A stretch of 64,000 nucleotides of DNA, from assembly GCA_018396705.1 (NCBI GenBank), contig JAGTQZ010000003.1, positions 1 through 64,000 of the forward strand. The letters run 5' to 3'. The position numbers were made by a program, and so were the translations under genes. Under the pieces are notes generated by a model. The model was not told where the DNA came from. It made no database searches and saw only the letters and a list, made by a program, of their open reading frames with translations. Source of the stretch: Candidatus Bathyarchaeota archaeon. Lineage in GTDB: Archaea; Thermoproteota; Bathyarchaeia; Bathyarchaeales; Bathycorpusculaceae. Numbering within the stretch: the stretch's first letter is position 1; every line of letters begins with the position of its first letter. Shown piece after piece: positions 1 to 8,628 of the stretch.

Positions 1-1305
1 CATAGGCTTAGGTGGATTCTGATTTTTGAGGCTTTATTCGCCGGAGTTTATGTCTCATTGACAAGGGGCTTATTTGTCATTTATTTAGCTTCGCTGAGGC
101 AGAGCGTTGAAGAAATATCTTTTGTGGTGCTTGCCTCGTCCACGGCGTCATTTGTTGTTGGCGTCTTAATTTATAAAAAGCCATCATTCATCACGAGGGA
201 CGTGAAACTTAAGCTTGTTTTCTTCCATGCTCTGGAGAGGGTTATTTGGCTCTTAATGCCTTTAACTGCAACTGGTTTGCTTATTTTTTTGTTATACGCA
301 ACATGCCTTGTCTCTTCATCGATCATAAGCATATTCCTGGCCTTTGCCATTTACGGCTCTTTAGACGAAGATATGATAAGAGATGTCACTGCCAAGAGAT
401 CTGCTGCAAACGGCATTTCAAGCATTTTAGGTTTTGCTCTGGGAGTGTTCCTATTGGCGTTCCTAACGTCAGAAGCCAAGTTCAGCTACATTTTTCCGTT
501 TGGAGCACTTTTGGGCCTTATCTCCACGTTGCTATTGGGGTTTCTTGACCTATCCCACTTGGAAGGAAAACAATTTCCAAAAGCGACAGAACAGCCCGAA
601 AAAATTTTCTCAACCTCCACATTCTTTGTAATTTTAATGGCTTCAAGTAACCTAATGGGGTTAATATGGGCGCCTTACGTTATGAATTATCTTGGTGGGC
701 CTGATTTTTTGGCGGCATCAATGAACCTTGCTGGAACCATCTCAAGTGTTGCTGCTTCGCTCTATTGGAGAAAAAGAACATTCAAAACACTTCGCATTAG
801 CCTCGCATTAAACACTCTTGGACCAGCCATCATTTTGGCAACACCCTGGCCCCATATACACCCAGCCATTAACGTTTACACCTCCTTCACGTTTACTGGA
901 GCAAACTTTTTGGGAACATTCCTTTTCGCGAGATATAACAAGTGGTTTGGAGCTGTAAAGTCAAGTGTTTTATTGGCAGTATTAGGAAGCTTGGCACAAC
1001 TGACTGCTGCCTCCATGGGAATGTTTGCGAAACAAAACTTTATGGTAGGCTTTTCTATGGCTTTAGCCGTGAAAGCCGCCGCAACAGTCATAGCTTTAAT
1101 CATCATTCCAGAAGTGGCTGTCGTTCCCGAAGACGTTGCCAGGACATATTCACAAGTTTTATACAACACCAGCTTAACCGGATATAGAATGAGCGTTGAA
1201 ATTTCAAAAGAAACAATACTGACAACGTTAAGACTATTGGCCCTTTCATTAGTCATAGTGGCGCTTTATTTAATTTATCGCGTTCTATGGATATTAATAG
1301 GTTAG
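1..1305 (+). CDS. Major facilitator-like membrane protein, 5' end outside window
   Basis: The reading frame is open to the left edge, so the true start lies before the window; the first internal TTG is at 58. The visible part (about 434 residues) is almost wholly hydrophobic, with roughly ten or eleven predicted membrane segments and a polar central loop near residues 180-200, which is the usual shape of an MFS permease with two six-helix halves. No substrate signature is recognisable. The gene ends 60 bp before the next membrane protein on the same strand, which has its own TATA-like promoter. Family assignment rests on topology rather than on a named motif, so other polytopic transporter families remain possible. 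Confidence 0.65.
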   Translation, partial: HRLRWILIFEALFAGVYVSLTRGLFVIYLASLRQSVEEISFVVLASSTASFVVGVLIYKKPSFITRDVKLKLVFFHALERVIWLLMPLTATGLLIFLLYATCLVSSSIISIFLAFAIYGSLDEDMIRDVTAKRSAANGISSILGFALGVFLLAFLTSEAKFSYIFPFGALLGLISTLLLGFLDLSHLEGKQFPKATEQPEKIFSTSTFFVILMASSNLMGLIWAPYVMNYLGGPDFLAASMNLAGTISSVAASLYWRKRTFKTLRISLALNTLGPAIILATPWPHIHPAINVYTSFTFTGANFLGTFLFARYNKWFGAVKSSVLLAVLGSLAQLTAASMGMFAKQNFMVGFSMALAVKAAATVIALIIIPEVAVVPEDVARTYSQVLYNTSLTGYRMSVEISKETILTTLRLLALSLVIVALYLIYRVLWILIG

Positions 1306-1329
1306 AGACACATTTAATAAGCGAACAAA

Positions 1330-1338
1330 ATTTATAAT
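1330..1338 (+). promoter_or_regulatory. TATA box upstream of the 1366 gene
   Basis: An A/T-rich TTTATAAT element is centred about 30 bp before the TTG at 1366. With archaeal spacing (TATA about 25 bp before the transcript start) the mRNA would be leaderless or nearly so, which supports the TTG as the start. Confidence 0.5.
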
Positions 1339-1365
1339 ACAACGCTCTAAAATGAGGCTCCTTCC

Positions 1366-2052
1366 TTGGCGGACAAAAACCTCTTTGAAATACTGCAAGA
1401 AATACTTGCGCAAGTAGCTGCAGAAACCATACATCTTCTTCCTAAAATATTCATAGCCTTAATTGTTATCGTCATAACCCTCTTGATAATTAAGGTTTTG
1501 AACATAGGTTTTCGAAAACTATTGAAACTCGCAAAATTGGACGCCATGTTTAAACAGTTCACCGGCTTCACATTACCTTTCTCGCTTGATGGCCTCATAA
1601 TATTCCTAGCCGACCTAGGCATAGTCTTAATCACCATTTATGGCCTAGTTAACCTTTTCCTAGGCCCGCAATATCTGCAGTTAATAAGCAACGGAATATA
1701 TTACGGTGCCCGCGTTGTAAGCATAGTCGTTATTGCAATTATCATATTCGCGATTTTCAATATGCTCATCAGCAAAGTTAAAGTTGATACCCGCCTGAGA
1801 AGCTACGCAATGGTCATAGTCCTAATATTAATTACCGCGATGTTGATCGATATAACAGCGCTGAGCGACCAAGTAAAAAACGCGTTAACATTAGGGTTAT
1901 CCATAGGAGTAGGAATAGCCATAGGTGTTTTCGCAATATGGTTTTTCTTCCATGAATACCTCGACAAAAGTTTTAAAATTGAAAGCTTTACCAAACCATC
2001 AGAGGAAACTCAAGTCCCAAAAGACGTGAAAAGTGATCCATGGAACAGCTAA
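1366..2052 (+). CDS. Polytopic membrane protein with MscS-type TM-helix repeats
   Basis: This 228-residue protein starts at TTG. It has about five hydrophobic helices (near residues 25-45, 65-95, 100-130, 145-165, 170-195) and a short polar C-terminal tail. The arrangement resembles the conserved TM-helix repeat proteins related to small-conductance mechanosensitive channels, but the cytoplasmic MscS beta domain is absent, so a channel role is only a guess. It is preceded by its own TATA box and is monocistronic as far as can be seen. Its last 54 bp may overlap a short opposite-strand frame. Confidence 0.7.
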   Translation: MADKNLFEILQEILAQVAAETIHLLPKIFIALIVIVITLLIIKVLNIGFRKLLKLAKLDAMFKQFTGFTLPFSLDGLIIFLADLGIVLITIYGLVNLFLGPQYLQLISNGIYYGARVVSIVVIAIIIFAIFNMLISKVKVDTRLRSYAMVIVLILITAMLIDITALSDQVKNALTLGLSIGVGIAIGVFAIWFFFHEYLDKSFKIESFTKPSEETQVPKDVKSDPWNS

Positions 2053-2223
2053 ATCTTTTGAGAAAAATGCGGGTAAAGGCGTTGATAACATGCTTGTTGC
2101 TAATGAAGAAAGAGCAAGGCCCATACAAAAAGCGTAGGGATTTTCAATTTTCAGTTTTTCCTTAATCCTTATCCCATTCAACAATTTCGACGCTAGAGAT
2201 AACCCCCGATAGGTGAAGTCCAA
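1999..2223 (-). CDS. Possible small hypothetical protein downstream of the nucleotidyltransferase
   Basis: A 74-codon frame begins at a TTG 18 bp after the stop of the nucleotidyltransferase/phosphotransferase gene on the same strand, so it could be the last gene of that operon. The composition is protein-like (charged N-terminus, hydrophobic middle), but no family is recognised and the 3' end runs antisense into the 1366-2052 gene. It could equally be chance. Without it, 2053-2241 would be a 189 bp intergenic gap. Confidence 0.3.
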   Translation of the reverse strand: MDFTYRGLSLASKLLNGIRIKEKLKIENPYAFCMGLALSSLATSMLSTPLPAFFSKDLAVPWITFHVFWDLSFL

Positions 2224-2241
2224 AGTTTTCTCAATTCTTAC

Positions 2242-3612
2242 CTATAAAGTTGTTCTCTTATCTAAAGCATGTAAATGCACAGAAGCCCTATAAGCGTATA
2301 CTACAGCGGTTAGGGCTGAGTGCACCATTATTGCTAACAGCGAATGGAGTGGCACTCCTAAGAGGACGCCTAAAAGGATGTAGATGTTGTAGATGTTCCT
2401 TCTGCCCGCGATTCTCCTGAAGGCGCGTTCGAACTTTCCATAAACGTCTAAGCTTATGCCGGTTGCTCTGCTGAATTGGTCATAGCAAAATCTGTAGAAT
2501 GCAATAAACATGATGGATATGGAAGCATATATTAGGGGAAGCAGGCCCTCACTTTGGCTTAAGAACAATGCAAGGGCTATCAACCATGAAAATTCGTATA
2601 ACATGTCAAATGGATGCTCCATAAGCCCAAGTTTTGTTGAGCATCCACGTATTCGCGCTAACTTTCCATCTAAGCCGTCGATAATACCAACTACAAATGT
2701 TAAGAGGGATCCTAAACCCAAATGGCCAGACAAAAATAGGTATGTAACAAACCATGCAAGAATGTTTGTGAGTATGGTTAGTCTATTTGGGGTTATGAAC
2801 CCCCACTCCGAAACGTAATAGAGAATGGCGTTTTCTATGGGTCGGTTAAAGTAATGAGCCACAAAATCCGAAGCTCCACGCCTTTTCTGCGAGTTCTCGA
2901 CGATTAACCTTTTCGCGCGATGAAAATCATCTTTTGTGTCCACATCCACCCACCAGTGCCCGGTTACATCAACAACTTGTGCGTCTCCGTTCTGTGCGGC
3001 GATTCTAATGCAGTCTGAAAGCTCTGACATCCCTTTGCTGGCAGCCTGTCTTGCATATTCAAAAATTTTTGGGGAACAGAGGAAAAGCCCAGTATCGATT
3101 GCAACGTTTGATTGGTTAAATTTTTTACCTATGTCGAAGATTAAGCCATCTTTTTCAAGAACTTTTGTGTGGTCCTCTGGCACTTTCTCAACAGCCAAAA
3201 CAACAGCACTGTCAATTTTGCTTCTAACAAGTTTTTTAGGAATTTCTGGATCGAAAACATGATCGCTCATGCAGAGCAAGAAATTATGTTTAAAAACTTC
3301 TTCTGCGGCCAGTAAGGAGTAAAGGTTGCCCTTTTTCCAGTTTTCAACTACTATATAATAAATTTCAAGTCCTGCATAATTGTCGCCGATTTTCTGACGA
3401 ACCAGATCTCCTTTATAACCAATAGCTATCCATACTTTCTGTACTCCAGCTTCCTTAAGGCCTCGAAGAACCCTACCAATCAAAGGTACCCCTGCAACTT
3501 GAAGAAGGGGCTTCGACTCTGCGCAATCTCTAAGCCTACTTCCCTCTCCCGCAGCTAAGACCAAAGCTGAAACTGAAAGTCGCTCCCCTTCTCCCAATAA
3601 TAAATCCTCCAA
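2242..3612 (-). CDS. Bifunctional NTP transferase / CDP-alcohol phosphotransferase
   Basis: The 456-residue protein joins two enzymes. Residues about 15-245 form a sugar-phosphate or alcohol-phosphate nucleotidyltransferase, with the signature LAAGEGSRL near residue 20 and SKPLL after it. Residues about 260-450 form a membrane CDP-alcohol phosphotransferase domain with several hydrophobic helices and the DGKLAR core near residue 311. The same order is known from archaeal and thermophilic IPCT-DIPPS enzymes that make CDP-inositol and then di-myo-inositol phosphate, and from related polar-lipid enzymes; the substrate cannot be read from sequence. The second half of the CDP-alcohol motif is altered: after the conserved Gly come L-M-E-H-P-F-D, one residue shorter than the usual spacing and with Glu in place of the first catalytic Asp. 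Activity of that domain is therefore uncertain. Confidence 0.85.
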   Translation of the reverse strand: MEDLLLGEGERLSVSALVLAAGEGSRLRDCAESKPLLQVAGVPLIGRVLRGLKEAGVQKVWIAIGYKGDLVRQKIGDNYAGLEIYYIVVENWKKGNLYSLLAAEEVFKHNFLLCMSDHVFDPEIPKKLVRSKIDSAVVLAVEKVPEDHTKVLEKDGLIFDIGKKFNQSNVAIDTGLFLCSPKIFEYARQAASKGMSELSDCIRIAAQNGDAQVVDVTGHWWVDVDTKDDFHRAKRLIVENSQKRRGASDFVAHYFNRPIENAILYYVSEWGFITPNRLTILTNILAWFVTYLFLSGHLGLGSLLTFVVGIIDGLDGKLARIRGCSTKLGLMEHPFDMLYEFSWLIALALFLSQSEGLLPLIYASISIMFIAFYRFCYDQFSRATGISLDVYGKFERAFRRIAGRRNIYNIYILLGVLLGVPLHSLLAIMVHSALTAVVYAYRASVHLHALDKRTTL

Positions 3613-3878
3613 TGATAGCGAGGCATTAAATTATGCGCAAATTCACTTTAAAACTCTTGCCATTTTCATAGATTCAGACAATAAAGATGTTTGAACAATA
3701 CTATAAATGCCTTCAACTTTTTAAAGAAATCTATAGAATTTCTGTTAGTAACGTCTAAAGGCATTCCTTGTCTTTTTATAGACCAACTTTTATTAGAACT
3801 TAGGGTTTTTGGCGTATCAGTTCTTAAGCTCTACGTCAAGACCCGGCCTGATAAGCTAATTAAAGTCCCACTGCTAAG

Positions 3879-4049
3879 TCAAATTGAACGGCGCATTTTG
3901 TGTCCTTTTTTCCAATACTCTATGAGTTCGAGTATAACGTCTTCCAAGCTCCTGGGCTTTCCATTTTCTGATTCAAGGGCTCCTCTAATTTTTACAAGTT
4001 CCTCTCTGGTGCTTTCATAAATCTGTATTGATGTTCTTTTTCCAGGCAA
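3879..4049 (-). CDS. Small ribbon-helix-helix type protein (56 aa)
   Basis: A 56-codon gene starts at TTG 4049, 10 bp after an AAGAGG Shine-Dalgarno-like stretch. The protein has a short basic strand (KRTSIQIYESTREEL) followed by two amphipathic helices (LVKIRGALES; SLEDVILELIEYWKK), the pattern of MetJ/Arc/CopG ribbon-helix-helix DNA-binding proteins and of VapB-type antitoxins. It is transcribed divergently from the 4171 gene, and the intervening 120 bp contain repeated TATGGA/TCCATA half-sites that could be its operator. No toxin partner follows it. Its role as an autorepressor or element-maintenance regulator is inferred. Confidence 0.7.
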   Translation of the reverse strand: MPGKRTSIQIYESTREELVKIRGALESENGKPRSLEDVILELIEYWKKGHKMRRSI

Positions 4050-4080
4050 TGTTACACAGCCTCTTAATTTTTGATGCTAT

Positions 4081-4153
4081 TATGGAATGCATATATTTAA
4101 TGTTTTCCATAGAAAAGTTTATATGTTCTTATGTAATCTATGGATAACATGGA
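4081..4153. promoter_or_regulatory. Divergent promoter region with repeated TATGGA half-sites
   Basis: Between the small ribbon-helix-helix gene and the 4171 gene, the hexamer TATGGA or its complement occurs at 4081-4086, 4106-4111 and 4139-4144. The last two extend to a perfect 8 bp inverted pair, TCCATAGA at 4106-4113 and TCTATGGA at 4137-4144, with centres 31 bp apart, about three helical turns. A/T-rich TATA candidates for both directions (AAATATAT near 4092-4099, TTTATAT near 4118-4124) lie among them. Repressor binding here would affect both genes. Confidence 0.45.
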
Positions 4154-4170
4154 TTACATGGACGTGAGAT

Positions 4171-4728
4171 GTGTTGAGAGAAACAGAGAACAAATTTAAA
4201 ACTACTGTCGCAAAGCTCCATGGCACGCAAGATTACAATGTAATTTCCTCGCTAAACATGAACCAGCTTAAATTGTCTATTGCTTTGGAGCTTAGGTCGG
4301 AGGGATTTAACAAGGTATTTCTTGATAAAGTGTTTGAAGCCTTTGGGAGGAAAGTGAGGGTTCATGTGTTTGCTGAGGATGAGCTTGGGGAATGTTTGGC
4401 GGTTATATGTGTTAATAAGGTTGGCGGACTTGATCCGGTTGGATTGTCAGATGCTGTTGAAGCTGTTCAGAGGGCTTTGGGAGAGGACGGTGATGTTGCT
4501 ATAGCAATACCCATAAGCCTGCTTGACAAGGCTGGGGGAATCTTTGGCATTACCCGTAGAATGTTTCTTGTCGACGGAGAGCTGAGGGTTTGGACGCATC
4601 TGCGCGATAACGCCTACACAGAAATGATTAAGCGTATAATGTTAAGCCAGCGCCAAGACAGCGCGTCCGACGACAAGGATGACATACAACAAAGTTGTGG
4701 ATGGGAAGGCTTAGGCTACGTCACTTAG
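4171..4728 (+). CDS. Hypothetical protein of accessory region
   Basis: This 185-residue protein starts at GTG and I do not recognise its family. Residues about 35-125 look like a compact alpha/beta fold with alternating hydrophobic strands (VRVHVFAED, CLAVICVNK, VAIAIPISLL); the last 25 residues are polar and probably disordered. It is followed after 12 bp by the PD-(D/E)XK-like gene, so the two are probably co-transcribed from the promoter at about 4118. The strand arrangement would be compatible with a degenerate nuclease-like fold, but no catalytic triad is visible. Confidence 0.65.
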   Translation: MLRETENKFKTTVAKLHGTQDYNVISSLNMNQLKLSIALELRSEGFNKVFLDKVFEAFGRKVRVHVFAEDELGECLAVICVNKVGGLDPVGLSDAVEAVQRALGEDGDVAIAIPISLLDKAGGIFGITRRMFLVDGELRVWTHLRDNAYTEMIKRIMLSQRQDSASDDKDDIQQSCGWEGLGYVT

Positions 4729-4740
4729 GAGGACGAAACA

Positions 4741-5532
4741 TTGAGTCGACTGGACGAAACTCCCAAACTCTTAGCCTTGCAGGATCAAAAGCTATCCTTC
4801 GAACAATTAAGAATTTGGCTGGATAATATTTGCAACAACGTAGCCATAAAGTATGGACTTCTAACGCCTTCTGGAAAGCCTAGAAAAGCCTTCGTGCTGG
4901 ACACGCTGCTAAAATATTCTTGTCGAGGCTGCATCAGGAAAGCTTTACAACATCCAGAGGCTGACGACAGGGCGGACGCGCTTTACGTTCAGAACCATTT
5001 GTTAGCTGTAGGGCTACTAGTTGAAGCTCTGCGGCAAACGTTTGAGGCAGGATGCTTAAACCTCGAGATTGAGCAAGAGGTGGACGGCGTTTTCGGCAGG
5101 CCTGACGTAACTGTTAAACCTACAATGACAGGCGTTTTAGTTGAGATAGAAGATCTCGAAATCATTATTGAGGTGAAAACTGGCAGAGGGTTCTCGTACA
5201 GCCAGCTCATTAGATACTGGCTGGAAAGGCCAAACTCCATTTGCGTCATTTGGCGGGTAATACCAAACCAGGTTTTAGTGATAGATCCAAACAAGCATCA
5301 CTCCATACTTGAGCTTTGTTTAATCGCGGCGATAAGGCGTGGCATAGATATCCTCAACAGCAAAAATGAGGAATGTAGACATAACCCCACACGAAGCATG
5401 GGAACCTGTATCGTTGACGCGCAGAATGTTTTGGACTCTTACTTTGATTCCATGCAAAAATCCCTCCCGAAAATCGTGAGAACAGTCCGACAAATAGTGC
5501 AGCATCATTTACATGCAAAACCAGTTAGATAG
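4741..5532 (+). CDS. PD-(D/E)XK nuclease-like protein
   Basis: The 263-residue protein carries GRPDV near residue 119 followed, after a short beta hairpin, by IIIEVKTG near residue 140, which matches the D...ExK metal site of the PD-(D/E)XK superfamily (RecB/Cas4-like). A following SYSQLIRYW segment matches the Q-x-x-x-Y type helix seen in Cas4/RecB nucleases. The N-terminus (about 1-110) is helical with two cysteines. No cysteine set for an Fe-S cluster is evident. It sits second in a two-gene operon, upstream of a serine recombinase, consistent with a mobile-element nuclease; its target is unknown. Confidence 0.7.
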   Translation: MSRLDETPKLLALQDQKLSFEQLRIWLDNICNNVAIKYGLLTPSGKPRKAFVLDTLLKYSCRGCIRKALQHPEADDRADALYVQNHLLAVGLLVEALRQTFEAGCLNLEIEQEVDGVFGRPDVTVKPTMTGVLVEIEDLEIIIEVKTGRGFSYSQLIRYWLERPNSICVIWRVIPNQVLVIDPNKHHSILELCLIAAIRRGIDILNSKNEECRHNPTRSMGTCIVDAQNVLDSYFDSMQKSLPKIVRTVRQIVQHHLHAKPVR

Positions 5533-5620
5533 AATCCTGTGCGACGAGAGGCGAGAGATTGAGACCAGCACCTGAGGATGTTGCCACATTTTTGCACGAA
5601 TGGACTCATGGAGGAGTAAT

Positions 5621-6547
5621 ATGAACAAAGAGGATGCAAGAAGACCTCTGTTTGCAGCAATATATGCGAGGACATCATCCGCGAATCAGAAGTGCAACTA
5701 TAGCATTGAGGGACAGGTTGCCCAGTGCTGGGATTACTGCCGTCGGAGGAACTGGATTGTTCGCTATGTTTTCATTGATGAGTGCCAGAGTGGTGGAACC
5801 GTTGAGAGGCCGAAGTTCCAGCTTATGCTTGAGAAGGCAGAGAAAGGCGAAATAGACGTCATAGTCTTCTGGAAGCTCGATCGATTCTGCAGGTCATTGG
5901 TGGACTTAGTTAACATTGAACGTATGCTGAGAAGCTGGGGTGTTGGATTATGTAGCGTCACAGAGTTCATCGACACAACAACGCCTGTTGGAAGGTTCAA
6001 TTTTAGGAATATAGCGTCTGTTGCCGAGCTGGAGAGGGAGCTTATTGGCGAGCGAGCGAGGCTCGGCCTACACGCCCTAGCGCGGGAGCTAAAGTGGCCT
6101 AACCCGCATCCACCTCTAGGCTACGATAAAGCGGAGGATGGTAGGCTAGTGGTAAACGCTGAAGAGGCCGAGCTTGTGCGAAGGATATTCAAGATGTATC
6201 TTGAGGAAGAATCCATGGCGCAGGTTGCCTACCGATTGAACGCGGAAGGTGTTAAAACTAAGAGGGGTGGCGAGTGGACTGCGAGGACTGTGAGAGACAT
6301 ATTAACAAACGGGCTATACGTGGGGAATTATAGAGTTGCCGGCATAAACCAGCATGTTGCTGAATACGCTATAATCGATAAGGACCTGTTTGATAGAGCA
6401 CAACATGTTAGGCTAAGGTTTAGAAGAGGAGAGGGGAAGAGGCCTCCCATGCCCCCGGATAGAAAGGCTGCGAAGGTCGAGAGGTTCATCCAGAAGGTTC
6501 GTGAGACTCTTAGAAAAGTTGGAGTTCTAGGTCTTGGAGGTGATTAG
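5621..6547 (+). CDS. Serine recombinase (resolvase/invertase family), element-encoded
   Basis: The start at ATG 5621 is chosen because GGAGG lies 6 bp upstream; an in-frame ATG at 5600 has no such site. The 308-residue product begins with the catalytic YARTSS motif (nucleophilic Ser), then a resolvase domain to about residue 145 (FWKLDRFCRS, R-rich E helix ELERELIGERARLGL), and a 'recombinase' domain (PPLGYDKAEDGRLVVNAEEA onward). It is shorter than most large serine recombinases and lacks a C-terminal zinc ribbon. It overlaps the Shine-Dalgarno site of the downstream TFB gene, so the two are probably translationally coupled. It would catalyse integration, excision or inversion of the element. 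Confidence 0.92.
   Translation: MNKEDARRPLFAAIYARTSSANQKCNYSIEGQVAQCWDYCRRRNWIVRYVFIDECQSGGTVERPKFQLMLEKAEKGEIDVIVFWKLDRFCRSLVDLVNIERMLRSWGVGLCSVTEFIDTTTPVGRFNFRNIASVAELERELIGERARLGLHALARELKWPNPHPPLGYDKAEDGRLVVNAEEAELVRRIFKMYLEEESMAQVAYRLNAEGVKTKRGGEWTARTVRDILTNGLYVGNYRVAGINQHVAEYAIIDKDLFDRAQHVRLRFRRGEGKRPPMPPDRKAAKVERFIQKVRETLRKVGVLGLGGD
6536..6544 (+). promoter_or_regulatory. Strong ribosome binding site of the TFB gene
   Basis: GGAGGTGAT is a near-perfect anti-Shine-Dalgarno match 6 bp before ATG 6551 and lies inside the last codons of the recombinase gene, fixing the TFB start and suggesting coupled translation. Confidence 0.8.
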
Positions 6548-6550
6548 AGA

Positions 6551-7378
6551 ATGCAGACGCAAGTCGTGGTGAAAGAGCAGGTAGACAAGTATAAGTGCCC
6601 GTACTGTGGGGCCAGCGCCATACAGTTTATTGAGAAGCACCCCGTTTGCGCTGATTGCGGTCTCGTAATAGACCAAGCAGGCCAGGTAGAAAATGATCAG
6701 CCTAGAAGAGGCAGGATGAGGAAGAGGGGCGAGCAGCACATTCTGCCAGACTGCATGGACATAAAGGCCTTCATCGATTTTCTCGGGTTTTCGGATTCTG
6801 TGGAAGAAAACATGGCACGGACTATAGCGTCAATAATTAATGTGGCGGGAAAGCTGGACTTAGGCGATGATGTTGTAGAGACTGCCATAGATATCTATGA
6901 GGACGTTGCTAAGAAGTGTACGTTTAAGGGTAAGAACATTAAGGTTCTGAGTGCGGCGATAGTGTATGCGGCCAGTAAGAGGACTGGAAAGGCGTGCGGA
7001 TTACGCGAAATAGCCAGAACCACTAGGATTAAATCAAATAGGATCTTCAAGTGCTACAGGTTCATCCTAGATAAACTTGGATATAATGCAAAGTACCCGT
7101 CAATCGAGGGGTATGTTGCACGCATCTGCGATAGGTTAGCACTAAATGCAAGCGTAACAGATATAGCAAAGAAGATAGCTGTGACCGCAAAAGATTGTGT
7201 GCAAGTGAAAGCTGCTCCCTCAAGCTTAGCTGCAGCGTCTATTTACATATCTTCGACAATAATCGGTAATAGGATAACCCAAAGGGAAATAGCAAACGTT
7301 GCAGGAATAACGGATGCAACCGTTAGATCCACATATAAGGATATTATCAAAAAACTGCAGGTTGTCTTAATGATATAG
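6551..7378 (+). CDS. tfb: Transcription initiation factor IIB (TFB), divergent, element-encoded
   Basis: The N-terminus has a zinc ribbon (CPYC near residue 15 and CADC near residue 32). Two cyclin-like repeats follow, about residues 80-170 and 175-270, with signatures such as AAIVYAASKRTG and SLAAASIYISS. This architecture is that of archaeal TFB, which bridges TBP-DNA and RNA polymerase. At 275 residues it is short: the usual B-reader/linker between ribbon and core is reduced to a basic segment (RRGRMRKR). It lies between two serine recombinase genes and is translationally coupled to the first, so it is probably carried by the element and may redirect host RNA polymerase to element promoters. 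That role is inferred. Confidence 0.9.
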   Translation: MQTQVVVKEQVDKYKCPYCGASAIQFIEKHPVCADCGLVIDQAGQVENDQPRRGRMRKRGEQHILPDCMDIKAFIDFLGFSDSVEENMARTIASIINVAGKLDLGDDVVETAIDIYEDVAKKCTFKGKNIKVLSAAIVYAASKRTGKACGLREIARTTRIKSNRIFKCYRFILDKLGYNAKYPSIEGYVARICDRLALNASVTDIAKKIAVTAKDCVQVKAAPSSLAAASIYISSTIIGNRITQREIANVAGITDATVRSTYKDIIKKLQVVLMI

Positions 7379-7381
7379 AAA

Positions 7382-8608
7382 TTACCCCCAGGTGGGGGAG
7401 GCACTATAATCAAATAGAGAGGTTTGAACGCTTCTTTTGGGTTGTTGTTCCGTCCGTTGCTTTGATGATTGCTGGGTTTGTGGAATAAGATTTGTTGACT
7501 GGATCCTGTTTTGCTCGCTGAGTTTTTCCAGCATTCGTTTTGTCGGTATCCTAAATTGAGCATTGCACTTATTACATTTATAGACTTGCTGCAGGGTTGA
7601 ATTCTCAAATCTAGAACCATTTCTAGTCAGAATGCCACCGCATCTCCTATGATGAAGCTCTGCAACTTCATCTATGAAATCTAAAAGCGAGACATCATAT
7701 ACTTGTGTTAGTTGTGCTAATGTACTGCTTTTCTGCTGTACCGAGCCATTTATATTGCTACTGTTATCGTGCATAAAAGACCTACATTTTTCAAATGTTG
7801 CATCATCAATATAGCGTAAGGACCCGTCAATTACAGTTTCACCTAAAAATGAGGGGTGACCGACGTATACTGGATCAGAGAGCACTCGCTTAATCACATC
7901 CCTACTTAGGGGCCTATTTAGCACCGCATTATATTTATTGGTGATTTCCTTTGCTACCCTGCTATACGACTTATACTTAATGAAGAGATCAAAAATGTCT
8001 TGAATTATTGGGCCATATCCTGGAATTTTCTCTATCCAGCCATCGCCACTTCTGCGATAGCCTAGCGGAATGGGTTTATTCCATTTCTTTTTTTTGAAAT
8101 TCTGGATCTTGCTAGCATTAGCACGCTCAGCCCTGCGTTTGTTTTCACTCTCTGCCACATAGCTTTCCATGACGAAAAGCATTATGTCGGCTAGATCCTT
8201 GGTGCCATAGGTTCTGTCCGGCGTGCGGATCAAGCCACCATCCTTGCAGAATCTAAGGAAGAAGAATAGCGAATCTTCGCACTCTCTTCCTATTCTGTCT
8301 ACATGTGTAACCCAGAGCTCATCAATTTCCTTCTTCTCCCGCAGTTCCATTATTTCCTTAATTTTCCTGTTGTCAAAGTCCTCTCCGCTCACACCGGGAT
8401 CAATAAACCAGTAGATTTTGGATGGCTTATGCTTCTCCTTAATAGCTTCAAGCCTCTCTTTTTGAACCTCGAGACTTAACCCCTCTTTAGCCTGTTTACT
8501 CGTGCTAACTCTCAGGTACGCGGCTACACGAGGCCCATTGCCGCCAAACTCCTCAACCCAAAACTCCTTACCAAATGGATTTGCCTGATAAAACTTATCG
8601 ATCGTCAA
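7382..8608 (-). CDS. Large serine recombinase
   Basis: The catalytic region YLRVSTSKQ lies near residue 35 of the shorter form, followed by a resolvase domain, a recombinase domain (PLGYRRSGDGW onward) and a cysteine-containing C-terminal ribbon (RRCGG and CNKCNAQF). The open frame extends to 8842, but its first 78 codons cross five GTATGAT repeats and translate to a repetitive hydrophobic stretch, so I place the start at TTG 8608; the exact start is uncertain. The gene converges on the TFB gene with only 3 bp between them. It is only distantly similar to the 5621 recombinase and probably belongs to a separate insertion event. Confidence 0.85.
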   Translation of the reverse strand: MTIDKFYQANPFGKEFWVEEFGGNGPRVAAYLRVSTSKQAKEGLSLEVQKERLEAIKEKHKPSKIYWFIDPGVSGEDFDNRKIKEIMELREKKEIDELWVTHVDRIGRECEDSLFFFLRFCKDGGLIRTPDRTYGTKDLADIMLFVMESYVAESENKRRAERANASKIQNFKKKKWNKPIPLGYRRSGDGWIEKIPGYGPIIQDIFDLFIKYKSYSRVAKEITNKYNAVLNRPLSRDVIKRVLSDPVYVGHPSFLGETVIDGSLRYIDDATFEKCRSFMHDNSSNINGSVQQKSSTLAQLTQVYDVSLLDFIDEVAELHHRRCGGILTRNGSRFENSTLQQVYKCNKCNAQFRIPTKRMLEKLSEQNRIQSTNLIPQTQQSSKQRTEQQPKRSVQTSLFDYSASPTWG

Positions 8609-8628
8609 CTGAAAGGCTAGGAACAGTA

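Noticed and set aside
3691-4020. 109-codon rightward frame with AT-rich hydrophobic product
   Set aside because: It is antisense to the better supported 56-aa ribbon-helix-helix gene and has no recognisable protein features or promoter.
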